From Halolactibacillus halophilus (GTDB lineage: Bacteria > Bacillota > Bacilli > Bacillales > Amphibacillaceae), in NCBI RefSeq assembly GCF_900115605.1, contig NZ_FOXC01000010.1, positions 1 to 64,000 of the forward strand: a stretch of 64,000 nucleotides of DNA. The letters run 5' to 3'. Below are positions 46,189-54,787 of the stretch, piece by piece; the first letter of the stretch is position 1, and the number at the start of each line of letters is the position of its first letter. Both the position numbers and the translations under genes were made by a program. The notes beneath the pieces are model-generated. The model saw only the letters and a program-made list of their open reading frames with translations. It was not told the origin of the DNA and did no database searches.

Positions 46189-47700
46189 TTATCTTCTGTT
46201 TCTGAATTCCGTTGGGGAATCACCGGTCTTCTTTTTAAATACGCGCACAAAATATTTGTAATCTTTGAAGCCCACTTCAGCTGCCACGCGATACATCGGC
46301 CAAGCCGGTTGTTCTTTTATCGTGATTTTCGCCTGTTCTATTCGATAATCATTTAACCACGTAATAAGTGATACCCCTTTTTCTTTTTTGAAAATTTTAC
46401 TTAAATATGTTGGGGAAATAAAGACTTGTTTTGCTAAGACTTCAAGCGCTAATTCTTCCTGATAATGTTCTTTTATATAATCGATTGTTTGATTTACAAG
46501 CTTAAAGCGTGTACTTGTTGACTCTGCCTCTCGTTTTTCTAATAAATGTTGAAAAGCCTGAACCAATGTCGCTTGAATTTTCATTACAGTATTATCTAAA
46601 GCAAAGATTTCTGCCTGGTCGAGTTGCGCTAATTCTTCCTCTCGGTCCAATTCAATATAAGAACGAATAAGTATACGTACCGCCCACTGATGCACTTTAG
46701 TTAAAGAATAGCGCTCTTTTACAAACATCTGAAATAACTGATCTATTTTTTGTTCTAACCTTGCTATATCACAGTTTTTTAAACACTCAATAATAGTCAA
46801 ATTAACTTCTTTAGAAATTACCGGTAAATGGCCTTGTTCATCTTGATAAAGGATATCAGAAGCCACATAGACTTTGTTCTCTCCAAAATATACCTTTTGT
46901 TTTCTTGCATCGACCGCCTCAGTATACAAAATTGCTAATTTTACACTTGAATCAACGACAGAACTTACTCCGATTGTAATCGTATAGTTTTTCGCTATCG
47001 CATACTTTAAAACGCTTACAAAATATTCTTTAGTTTCTTTTATTTTTACAGCTGATTCATTTATGACCAGCGCTATTTCATATTCAGAAGGGAAAAAAGA
47101 AAGATAGCTTCCTCTAATTAATTGTAGAAGATGGTCTCCTTCATTTCTAGAAACAGGTTGGTCAAACTCCACTGATACGACACGGAAGAATGGCCCATCA
47201 AAATGAATGCCTAATTTTTTAGCGGTTTGGAGTTGAAAACTTGTCAAGTCTGTTTGCGATTGCATAATGGTTCTGAGCCATTCTCGCTGCAGTAATACTT
47301 TATTTTCTTTATAAAAACTTTGGCGTGTTCGCTCGCCTAAAATTTGATTGGTCACTTTATTTAACGAGCGCACTAAATCTGGAAAACCCACAGGTTTTGT
47401 TAAATATTCTTTCACACCAAATTGTATTGCTTTTTGGGCATATTGAAAATCTTGATAACCACTCAAGATAATCATCTTTGTTTTAGGGAAGTTTTTACAT
47501 GTTTCTTGAATTAATTCAAAACCATCCATAACCGGCATACGAATGTCGGTTATTAATATATCTGGTGCTTCTTTGTCCATTATATTTAAAGCAACTTGGC
47601 CATTTGACGCACCAAAAACATCGTGTTCATCCATCTGTTTAATAGCTGCGACAATACCTTGTCTAATCATCGGTTCATCTTCTACAACTAAAATCTTCAA
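46189..47700 (-). CDS. YesN-type response regulator with AraC output
   Basis: A 503-residue regulator. Receiver domain at residues 1-120 with phospho-Asp in DILITDIRMPVMDGFEL and the closing KEYLTKPV Lys. A central region of about 250 residues precedes a double-HTH AraC domain at about 400-500 (YIKEHYQEELALEVLAKQVF, PTYLSKIFKKEKGVSLITWL, VAAEVGFKDYKYFVRVFKKK). It is encoded 3 bp downstream of its kinase and next to the ABC operon that it most likely activates. Confidence 0.92.
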   Translation of the reverse strand: MKILVVEDEPMIRQGIVAAIKQMDEHDVFGASNGQVALNIMDKEAPDILITDIRMPVMDGFELIQETCKNFPKTKMIILSGYQDFQYAQKAIQFGVKEYLTKPVGFPDLVRSLNKVTNQILGERTRQSFYKENKVLLQREWLRTIMQSQTDLTSFQLQTAKKLGIHFDGPFFRVVSVEFDQPVSRNEGDHLLQLIRGSYLSFFPSEYEIALVINESAVKIKETKEYFVSVLKYAIAKNYTITIGVSSVVDSSVKLAILYTEAVDARKQKVYFGENKVYVASDILYQDEQGHLPVISKEVNLTIIECLKNCDIARLEQKIDQLFQMFVKERYSLTKVHQWAVRILIRSYIELDREEELAQLDQAEIFALDNTVMKIQATLVQAFQHLLEKREAESTSTRFKLVNQTIDYIKEHYQEELALEVLAKQVFISPTYLSKIFKKEKGVSLITWLNDYRIEQAKITIKEQPAWPMYRVAAEVGFKDYKYFVRVFKKKTGDSPTEFRNRR

Positions 47701-47703
47701 TGC

Positions 47704-49419
47704 TTACACCTCCATCTTCTGCCTAGCAATAACCGTTAATCCTTGTTGTTTATTCGTTAAAAAGATTAAACCACAATCTACGCCATTATTTAACCTAATT
47801 CGATCATTAATGTTTCGTAAGGCATAACCTTTCATATCTTGATTGAACCTGTTGTCATCCAACAGCGCCAACAATTTAGTAATATCGGCACCAACCCCGT
47901 CATCTTCAACTTTAATATCTAAATAGTGATCAGTCGTTTTAATTTGAATAGAAATATTTCCTTGACCACGGTGTTCAATACCGTGCGTAATTGCATTTTC
48001 AATGAGTGGTTGAATAACCATTTTTACTGTTTTATAGTTTTCAATACCTGGTTCAACATCAATGTCAAAATTAATCATACCTTGATAGCGCACTTCTTGA
48101 ATTTTCAAGTAGTGAGTGACGTAAGATAATTCATTTTCTACCGTCGTCACCGAACCTTCTTCTTTTAAAATCATACGAAACAGTTGTGATAAAGAGTAAG
48201 CCATCTCTGCTGACTTTTTACTCCCCTCTGAAAAACTCATCCAATAAATTGTATCTAACGTATTATATAAGAAGTGGGGATTAATTTGTGCGGTCAAAGC
48301 TTTTAATTCTGCATCTTTATTTTTAATTTCAACTTGATAGACACGTTCAATTAAATATTTAATCCGCGTCAACATCGCATTAAACCCAGAACCTAATTGA
48401 TTGATTTCATCGGTTCCCTTTTCAGTAAAAGTGACATCTAAGTTATCATTTTCAACTTCTTTCATTAACGACTCTAGATTCTTAACCGGCTGAACAATGT
48501 ATCTCGAGAAATAAAAAGCAACAATCAAACAAACGACTAAACTAACGATTAATGAAACAATAGCTAATCTAGGAACAATTGCTCTGCCTTGTAATAATTG
48601 ATCAAGTGAAATCAAATGAACAACGCTAAACGGATGTGCCTCTAACGGACTGATTGTTTGGAGATAATTGGTGCGATCAATCGATACTTCCTTACTAACA
48701 GTCTCTGTGCCTTCGATATGCCAATCAATTTGAGTTGGGGTATCTATTCGTTCTCTTTTAAAGACAAGCTTCTCATCATTATGAATTAAATAATAATTTT
48801 CTTTTACATTCTCGTTACTCGTCGTTAGTAAATCATCTAAGTAATTCATATCTAAATGAATACTAATATAGCCAATCGGTGACGTGATATCTTGGAGGTT
48901 TTTAATGACACGGCTATAAACAAAACTTGATTGGTCACGATCAATAAAAAAACATGCTTGTCCATTTAAATCTAATATCTTCTCATGCTGGTCTTCATTT
49001 AACAGCTCACCAGAGCGATTTGTATTAATTAGCAAGGCGTCTTCTGTACCAATATGAATCGACTTAATATAATCTTTAGATCCAATAAGGTGGACTAATA
49101 ATTCTTCTGCTTCTCGCTTTTTTTGTTGGAAAGCAAAACGATCTCTATCTTCTGTATTTTGAAGTAAGTTTTGTGCTTGGTTACTTTGTATGACAAAAAG
49201 GGAAAGATCATGGATATCTTCTAGGATGAACGTTAAATTTTCACTAATTTGATTAACTGTACTTTTATTTGAATAGACTAAGTTATCCATAGCTGAATTT
49301 TTATAGTTTGAATACGTTGCTAGTCCGATAATGATTACCGGGATAAGAACTAAAACTAACGTAAATACAAAAATACGCGTCTGTAAACTATTGTTTTTGA
49401 AGAGCCTCATATTATTCAC
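47704..49419 (-). CDS. YesM-type sensor histidine kinase
   Basis: A 571-residue membrane kinase. Helices at about 15-35 and 285-310 enclose an extracellular dCache-like domain. HAMP follows (YFSRYIVQPVKNLESLMKEV). The LytS/YesM-type phospho-acceptor block is LTAQINPHFLYNTLDTIYWM near residue 375, and the ATP site shows PLIENAITHGIEHRG and VEDDGVGAD. It probably senses the mannoside outside the cell, alone or through the binding protein, and signals to the adjacent YesN-type regulator. Confidence 0.92.
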   Translation of the reverse strand: MNNMRLFKNNSLQTRIFVFTLVLVLIPVIIIGLATYSNYKNSAMDNLVYSNKSTVNQISENLTFILEDIHDLSLFVIQSNQAQNLLQNTEDRDRFAFQQKKREAEELLVHLIGSKDYIKSIHIGTEDALLINTNRSGELLNEDQHEKILDLNGQACFFIDRDQSSFVYSRVIKNLQDITSPIGYISIHLDMNYLDDLLTTSNENVKENYYLIHNDEKLVFKRERIDTPTQIDWHIEGTETVSKEVSIDRTNYLQTISPLEAHPFSVVHLISLDQLLQGRAIVPRLAIVSLIVSLVVCLIVAFYFSRYIVQPVKNLESLMKEVENDNLDVTFTEKGTDEINQLGSGFNAMLTRIKYLIERVYQVEIKNKDAELKALTAQINPHFLYNTLDTIYWMSFSEGSKKSAEMAYSLSQLFRMILKEEGSVTTVENELSYVTHYLKIQEVRYQGMINFDIDVEPGIENYKTVKMVIQPLIENAITHGIEHRGQGNISIQIKTTDHYLDIKVEDDGVGADITKLLALLDDNRFNQDMKGYALRNINDRIRLNNGVDCGLIFLTNKQQGLTVIARQKMEV

Positions 49420-49525
49420 CTCGATTATAAAACATATACGTGCTAATTTCTCTTAATAGTATACGATAGCTTCACATAAAACAAGGTTATCTCTGGCAAA
49501 ACAAGCGTGAGGCGCTTTAAACGCG

Positions 49526-49663
49526 CTAAGGTTCCTTCACACGATGTTTGAGTAAGGTATCTTCTCGCTCTAAAACGATAAAGATAGCACAGCTGCAAGG
49601 ATTTTTAACAATACTTAAAGCAACACGTTTCGTTTTATAACCAATTAATTTAAATAATTTCAT
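49526..49663 (-). CDS. Possible small protein divergent from mntA
   Basis: A 45-residue frame starts at ATG 49663 and ends at TAG 49526. It reads MKLFKLIGYKTKRVALSIVK then IFIVLEREDTLLKHRVKEP. It has no strong ribosome site and its start lies in the mntA promoter region. I list it because its last third (REDTLLK) is echoed at 598-640 (IVLRREDTFLK) in the same orientation. Family not recognised; it may be a relic. Confidence 0.25.
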   Translation of the reverse strand: MKLFKLIGYKTKRVALSIVKNPCSCAIFIVLEREDTLLKHRVKEP

Positions 49664-49671
49664 TCTGCTAC

Positions 49672-49732
49672 TTGACATGAGTCATGAACGTACGTTAAAT
49701 TGTACTTATACAAAAAAGTTGCCTTAGGGCAA
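49672..49732 (+). promoter_or_regulatory. mntA promoter with MntR box
   Basis: TTGACA (49672-49677), 17 bases, TTAAAT (49695-49700). TTGCCTTAGGGCAA (49719-49732) is a near-perfect palindrome matching known MntR boxes of Bacillus (TTTGCCTTAAGGAAA type). It lies around or just past the transcription start, so MntR with manganese would block transcription. Confidence 0.85.
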
Positions 49733-49747
49733 AAAAGGAGAATGGAT

Positions 49748-50686
49748 ATGAAAATAAAAATAAATCATGTGTTCATAACAGTAGTCTTAGGATTACTTTT
49801 GTTATTAAGCGCCTGCGGAGATGACAACACGAGTAATTCAAGTGATGCAGAAAACGGAGAAATTAATATCGTCACAACGATTTCTCAGATTGGGGAACCA
49901 CTATCTGTAATCGGCGGTGATAAAGTGGTGGTTACTAGCTTGATGGGGCCATCAGTCGATCCTCACTTATATAACCCAACACAAAGTGATATAACAAAGG
50001 TAGACCAAGCAGATGTCGTCTTTTACAGCGGCTTAAATTTAGAAGCAAATATGGTCGATGTCTTTGAAGCGATTAGTGATGAAAAAGTTGTACTAGCTGT
50101 TGGTGATAGTATTTCTGAAGATGATCTATTATATGATGAAGAAGGCGCAATTGATCCACACATCTGGTTCGATATTGATTTATGGGAACAAGCTTTAACG
50201 TCTGCTGTTGATAAACTAAAAGAATATTCACCAGAAGACGCTGAATTTTTTGAAAATAATAAAAACCAATATTTCGAAAAACTAGCTGACTTAAAAGAAT
50301 CAGCAGAAAAAATAACAACCATACCTGATGAACAACGTATTCTTGTTACTGCACACGATGCTTTTGGTTACTTCGGTAGAAAATATGACATGGATGTTAT
50401 TGGTTTACAAGGATTGAGTACAGAAGATGAAGTTGGTGTTTCTGATATCAATGATACCATTGCTGTCATTAAAGACTACAACGTCCCTGCCATCTTTGTT
50501 GAAAGTAGTATTAACCAAGACACCATACAAGCAGTAATTGAAGGTGCACAAAGTGACGGTGTTGACGTTGCATTAGGCGGTGAACTGTTCTCAGATGCTA
50601 TGGGTGAAGCGAATACAGAAAAAGGAACGTATATCGGTATGTATGAACACAATATTGAAACTATTTATAATGCGCTAAATAAATAA
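49748..50686 (+). CDS. mntA: Manganese ABC transporter binding lipoprotein
   Basis: A 312-residue cluster 9 metal-binding protein. Signal peptide with lipobox LLLLSACGDD. Metal ligands are seen as His in GPSVDPHLYNPTQSD, His in GAIDPHIWFD, Glu/His region in VTAHDAFGYFGRKYDM and the Asp in GGELFSDAMG, the Mn-type set of two His with acidic residues. ATG 49748 is used because AAAAAGGAG lies 7 bases before; ATG 49742 is too close. Unlike the usual gene order in one transcript, a strong terminator follows, so mntA is monocistronic. Confidence 0.9.
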   Translation: MKIKINHVFITVVLGLLLLLSACGDDNTSNSSDAENGEINIVTTISQIGEPLSVIGGDKVVVTSLMGPSVDPHLYNPTQSDITKVDQADVVFYSGLNLEANMVDVFEAISDEKVVLAVGDSISEDDLLYDEEGAIDPHIWFDIDLWEQALTSAVDKLKEYSPEDAEFFENNKNQYFEKLADLKESAEKITTIPDEQRILVTAHDAFGYFGRKYDMDVIGLQGLSTEDEVGVSDINDTIAVIKDYNVPAIFVESSINQDTIQAVIEGAQSDGVDVALGGELFSDAMGEANTEKGTYIGMYEHNIETIYNALNK

Positions 50687-50724
50687 TAGTATACCGGTGT
50701 TTTGTGCTTATGCTCTATTGTTCT

Positions 50725-50766
50725 GAGCCTCAACTCATTGACCCCCAATGAGTTGAGGCTCTTTTT
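50725..50766 (+). terminator. Terminator after mntA
   Basis: A perfect 16-bp stem (GAGCCTCAACTCATTG with CAATGAGTTGAGGCTC), 5-nt loop, then TTTTT. It separates mntA from mntBCD. The stretch from 50767 to about 51000 holds nothing I can support. Confidence 0.93.
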
Positions 50767-51016
50767 GTTATATATTCACGCACAAATGACTAGGGAAAAT
50801 GGCTTCATTTTCGTACTAGATACGATCTGTCTTAACCTTATTAGCTTCACCCATTCTGACTGAACCATTACTTGATGGACACACCCATCGTTCATCCCTT
50901 TAACTTACCAATTGAATTCTGAACAATAGTACAGCCACAAGACTTTTTTACAGCTTTTATAGTTGTTTCTCTTTTTTAATCACCGCATTAAATAATTTTA
51001 TGTTTAATACTTGACA

Positions 51017-51071
51017 TTGACAAGAAAAATACGTTAAATTGTACTTATACAAAAAAGTTGCCTTAAGGCAA
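51017..51071 (+). promoter_or_regulatory. Second, duplicated MntR-controlled promoter
   Basis: TTGACA (51017-51022; another at 51011), 17 bases, TTAAAT (51034-51039), then TTGCCTTAAGGCAA (51058-51071), a perfect 14-bp palindrome. From -10 to box the sequence is almost identical to the mntA promoter, showing a tandem copy. It now drives the ATPase and permease genes. Confidence 0.85.
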
Positions 51072-51089
51072 AATAAAGGGAGAATGACT

Positions 51090-51364
51090 ATGAAATCAAA
51101 ATACTTCAGCTTGCTTTTTTCGGAAATAAACACCATCAATAATTCGTGAAATTAAATAACGCAAAAACAGCAACACCAGTGGAACAACGTGGTTTCGTTG
51201 CTACTCACGATACTTTAAGAAAATATGACATAGATGTTATTAGCCGCCAAAGATTGCAGGTAGAAGATGAGGTTGGTATTTTAGTATTCATGACACTATC
51301 ACGACGACAACGTCTCCACCATCTTTACCAAAAGTACGATGGATACAATAACAAGACCATTTAA
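51090..51364 (+). pseudogene. Decayed tandem copy of mntA
   Basis: After a good GGGAGAATGACTATG start the copy of the mntA opening breaks down. A later frame (from about 51185) reads RGFVATHDTLRKYDIDVISR then VEDEVGILVF, which parallels TAHDAFGYFGRKYDMDVIGL and EDEVGVSDI of mntA at residues about 200-235. Most of the gene, including the His ligands, is deleted. The frame 51146-51364 that can be translated is therefore a relic, not a new small protein. Confidence 0.8.
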
Positions 51365-51392
51365 AAATACGTTAAATAGATAAAGGAGTTTG

Positions 51393-52136
51393 ATGAAAAT
51401 GTCTAGTCCCGTTATATCGGTTAATAATTTATCAGCAGCCTACCAAAAAAATACGGTATTGAGAAATGTTAATTTCGAAATTACACCCGGGTCACTTACA
51501 GCCATTGTTGGACCTAACGGTGCGGGTAAATCAACATTAATTAAAACGATGTTAAATTTACATCCTTCCTTAACAGGCGAGGTGCAGTATTTTGGATTAC
51601 CATTTAAAAAAGTAAAGAAAAGAATCGGATATGTACCCCAAAGAGGCTCTGTCGATTGGGATTTCCCCACCGATGCACTTGATGTTGTGACAATGGGATT
51701 ATACGGAGAGGTTGGTTGGTTAAAAAGACCTTCAAAATCTCATAAAAAACAAGCATTTGAGGCCCTTGAAAAAATGGGGATGGGTGACTACGCTAACCGC
51801 CAAATCAGTCAATTATCCGGTGGCCAGCAGCAACGTGTTTTCTTAGCACGCGCGCTTGTTCAAAACGCTGATTTATATTTCATGGATGAGCCATTAGCCG
51901 GCGTTGATGCTGCTACTGAGATTGCGATCATGGAAACGCTAAAAAAACTAAATGCGATTGGTAAGACCGTTCTTGTCGTTCATCATGATTTACAAACAGT
52001 CGAAGATTATTTTGATCATGTTCTATTTTTAAATAAAACCATCATCAACCATGGCAAAACAGAAAAAGTCTTTACTAAAGACAATATTACCCGCGCATAC
52101 GGTGGTAACATTCGCATCTTGGGAGGCGGCATATAA
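51393..52136 (+). CDS. mntB: Manganese ABC transporter ATPase
   Basis: A 247-residue ABC ATPase. Walker A GPNGAGKSTLIKT near residue 37, Q-loop YVPQRGSVDWDFP, signature LSGGQQQRVFLARAL near 140, Walker B YFMDEPLAGVD and H-loop VVHHDL. The RGSVDWDFP segment after the Q-loop is typical of Mn/Zn-type ATPases. ATG 51393 follows AAAGGAG; ATG 51399 is an alternative. First gene of mntBCD behind the second MntR box. Confidence 0.93.
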   Translation: MKMSSPVISVNNLSAAYQKNTVLRNVNFEITPGSLTAIVGPNGAGKSTLIKTMLNLHPSLTGEVQYFGLPFKKVKKRIGYVPQRGSVDWDFPTDALDVVTMGLYGEVGWLKRPSKSHKKQAFEALEKMGMGDYANRQISQLSGGQQQRVFLARALVQNADLYFMDEPLAGVDAATEIAIMETLKKLNAIGKTVLVVHHDLQTVEDYFDHVLFLNKTIINHGKTEKVFTKDNITRAYGGNIRILGGGI

Positions 52137-52137
52137 T

Positions 52138-53046
52138 ATGTGGTCACTTCTTTTTAATACGAATACCGGATGGGTTATCATGAGTACAACCATTCTAGGA
52201 ATTGCATCAGGCGCTATTGGTTGTTTAGCTTATTGGAAACGTCAAAACCTGATGAGTGATGCCTTATCTCATGCTGCCTTACCTGGTGTGGTTATCACTT
52301 TTTTAATTGTTCAAGAAAAAAATCTTTTACTCCTTATTATTGGTGCCGGTATTAGTGCTTTTCTTGGTGCCATGCTGATACAATGGATTTCAAATGCTAG
52401 CCGAATCTCAGAAGATGCCGCAATGGGTATGGTTTTAGCAATCTTTTACGGCTTAGGTATAATGCTCTTGACTGTTGCCAACAGATCGGCAGGGGGAAAC
52501 CAAAGTGGTCTTGACAGCTTTATTTTCGGTCAAGCTGCTGCTATGGTGAAATCTGATGTTCGGATTATGTCAATTTTAGCTATTGTGGTTATCTTTATTA
52601 TCGTTATTGGTTTTAAGGAATGGAAACTATACCTCTTTGATCGCCACTTTGCTAATGGATTAGGGTTACCTATAGGATTTATGAATGGACTTTATACGCT
52701 CGTGTTAGTCATGACCATTGTTATAGGTATACAAGCCGTAGGGGTTATTTTAATGGCAGCTATGCTCATTATACCCGCTGTTAGTTCCCGCTACTGGACC
52801 AAATCATTTAGAAACATGTTAATTATTTCATCAAGTTTTGGTGCTATTTCAGGCGCTGTAGGAACATTTATCAGTTCTAAAGGAAGCGGATGGCCTACAG
52901 GCCCTTTCATCGTTGTTATTGCTGCAGGTATTTTCATACTATCGTTAACATTAGGTAAAGAAAAGGGATTATTAATTAAATTTTTGAATAAGCAGCAACA
53001 AAAAAAGCAACAAACATTAAGAACTGAGATAAGGGAGGTTAAATGA
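52138..53046 (+). CDS. mntC: Manganese ABC transporter permease
   Basis: A 302-residue ABC-3 family permease with about eight helices. It starts at ATG 52138 (MWSLLFNTNTGW), one base past the mntB stop and behind GGGAGGCGG; a longer frame overlaps mntB and is rejected. SGAIGCLAYWKRQNLMSDAL, SHAALPGVV and the IQAVGVILMAAMLIIPAVSS block near residue 200 are family landmarks. It has a charged C-terminal tail (KQQQKKQQ) and forms a dimeric channel with mntD. Confidence 0.92.
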   Translation: MWSLLFNTNTGWVIMSTTILGIASGAIGCLAYWKRQNLMSDALSHAALPGVVITFLIVQEKNLLLLIIGAGISAFLGAMLIQWISNASRISEDAAMGMVLAIFYGLGIMLLTVANRSAGGNQSGLDSFIFGQAAAMVKSDVRIMSILAIVVIFIIVIGFKEWKLYLFDRHFANGLGLPIGFMNGLYTLVLVMTIVIGIQAVGVILMAAMLIIPAVSSRYWTKSFRNMLIISSSFGAISGAVGTFISSKGSGWPTGPFIVVIAAGIFILSLTLGKEKGLLIKFLNKQQQKKQQTLRTEIREVK

Positions 53047-53918
53047 TGACCTACACCGCATGGATTATCGTAACAGCTTCATTGGTAGGAATGTCATGTG
53101 GCTTAATAGGGGTCTTTCTTGTTCTAAGAAAAACAGCCATGATGGCAGATGCTATTAGTCACACTGTATTATTAGGGATTGTTCTAGCTTTTTTAGTAAC
53201 CAAGGAAGTTAGCGGGCCTGCGATGCTCGTGGGCGGTATATTTGCCGGCCTTCTAACAGCCTTTTTAGTCCAATGGCTACATTCCCTTGACGTTCAACAT
53301 GATGCGTCTATGGGGATCATATTTACAACGCTCTTTGCCATTGGTGTTATTCTGATTTCAACGTCTATTGGGAATGCTCACTTAGATATTCAACATGCCT
53401 TAATGGGTGAGATCACCTTTATCCCATTTGATAAAGTTAGTTTACCATTGGTTGGTGAGGTTCCACGAGCAACTTTACTGCTCTTTATTGTCTTCCTCAT
53501 TGTACTATTCTTTATTACCGCCTTCTATAAAGAATGGAAAATAACATCATTTGACTCTGCTCTTGCGGTCAGCATCGGTATTCCTGCCATTGCTATGCAT
53601 TATTTATTTATGAGTTTAGTGTCTATCACTACTGTCGCATCCTTTGATGCGGTTGGTGCTATTATGGTTGTTGCGATGCTCATCACACCCGCATCATCAG
53701 CTTATTTATGGACCGACCGACTTGTTGTCATGTTGATTTTAAGTAGTATCTTCGGTATCTTATCCGCTATTTCGGGCTATTATATTGCCTATTGGATTGA
53801 TACTTCGATATCTGGCTCTATGGCCTTTTCAACAGGTTTAATATTTATGTTTAGTTTTATCTTTTCGCCAAAGCATGGGATCATATCAAAATACGTTCAG
53901 CCTATTAAGAACTTGTGA
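53043..53918 (+). CDS. mntD: Manganese ABC transporter permease
   Basis: A 291-residue ABC-3 permease paralogous to mntC: CGLIGVFLVLRKTAMMADAI, SHTVLLGIV, and FDAVGAIMVVAMLITPASSA near residue 200. Its ATGA overlaps the mntC stop. Two different permeases beside one ATPase is the usual mntBCD composition. Confidence 0.92.
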   Translation: MMTYTAWIIVTASLVGMSCGLIGVFLVLRKTAMMADAISHTVLLGIVLAFLVTKEVSGPAMLVGGIFAGLLTAFLVQWLHSLDVQHDASMGIIFTTLFAIGVILISTSIGNAHLDIQHALMGEITFIPFDKVSLPLVGEVPRATLLLFIVFLIVLFFITAFYKEWKITSFDSALAVSIGIPAIAMHYLFMSLVSITTVASFDAVGAIMVVAMLITPASSAYLWTDRLVVMLILSSIFGILSAISGYYIAYWIDTSISGSMAFSTGLIFMFSFIFSPKHGIISKYVQPIKNL

Positions 53919-54059
53919 TAAAAAAGATAAATGCTAACCATGCCAATAATTAAAGATTTTTTTAGAATAGACCATCGATTTATGTGATTTCTCAACATGC
54001 AAAAGTCGATACTTAACCGTGTTTTCATTAAATATCATGTAAGACCATATTTATCACGA

Positions 54060-54107
54060 GAGGGACATGTGACTTTTAAAACGTCATACGTCCCTCATTT
54101 TTTATTT
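54060..54107 (+). terminator. Terminator of mntBCD
   Basis: GAGGGAC pairs with GTCCCTC, with an inner GTGAC/CGTCA-type step, followed by ATTTTTTATTT. Confidence 0.8.
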
Positions 54108-54787
54108 AGTAGTTTATTACCACAATTTTAACACCGCTACATATATATGTTATGCATCCTGAATTCCCGATATTTTATAATGGGAGAGCCGAGATATCTA
54201 GGGATTCAGCTATCTTTTGCTACCTTTTCAGGATTATAAAACAGATGTAGGTAAGCGCGTCTCTATGATTTAAAAATATCCCCTTTGTACGGTCGTTCTT
54301 GTTCATAACCTTACTGAGTCATACGACAAACAGCGTAAGTATTGTACTGAGCATCATGATGTAATCTTTTATCTAGAATACCCTATTGCTGAACTGATCC
54401 TTCAACTCTTCCTCTTTCATAGATAGCACCTTCCCATACTAAAACACAAATACCACCAGGCTATCTTTATAGCGCAACATCATATCCATAATAACGAAGG
54501 TTAGTCTATATTGCAGTCTTTGCTTTTTATGTTTTTTTCTTCTGACATACTCCTGACACATTTATTCTTTAGAATCAATAGTATCAACAAAATGAGGAGG
54601 AAATAAACCAAACAACTAAAATTAGATTCTTTTCAATCATTTCTAGTGGAAAAATAGAACTAATTTATGAACTTTGTTTAAAGACAGTCAATCGATCTCT
54701 CATAGAGTAGCTGGCTAATTTAACTGACGTATATTCAGCTATTTTGTAAAGTTACGATGGTAAATTTAAAACCGAAAGGATGATACT
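54108..54787. other. Intergenic region upstream of the beta-helix lipoprotein gene
   Basis: About 680 bp without a supportable gene. Minus-strand scraps near 54290-54420 (for example KRLHHDAQYNTYAVCRMTQ) may be remains of a lost gene. At 54591-54608 an AGGAGG follows ATG and gives only a four-codon frame. The promoter of the next gene was not identified. Confidence 0.3.

Noticed and set aside
46069-46356. Plus-strand frame across the response regulator end
   Set aside because: It is the opposite strand of the AraC HTH coding sequence and has no support of its own.
51146-51364. New small protein upstream of mntB
   Set aside because: Its readable part aligns by eye with the middle of mntA and it follows a copied mntA promoter, so it is a decayed duplicate.
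52051-52137. Longer mntC start overlapping mntB
   Set aside because: The extra residues are out-of-frame mntB sequence; ATG 52138 has a GGGAGG site and begins the first membrane helix.
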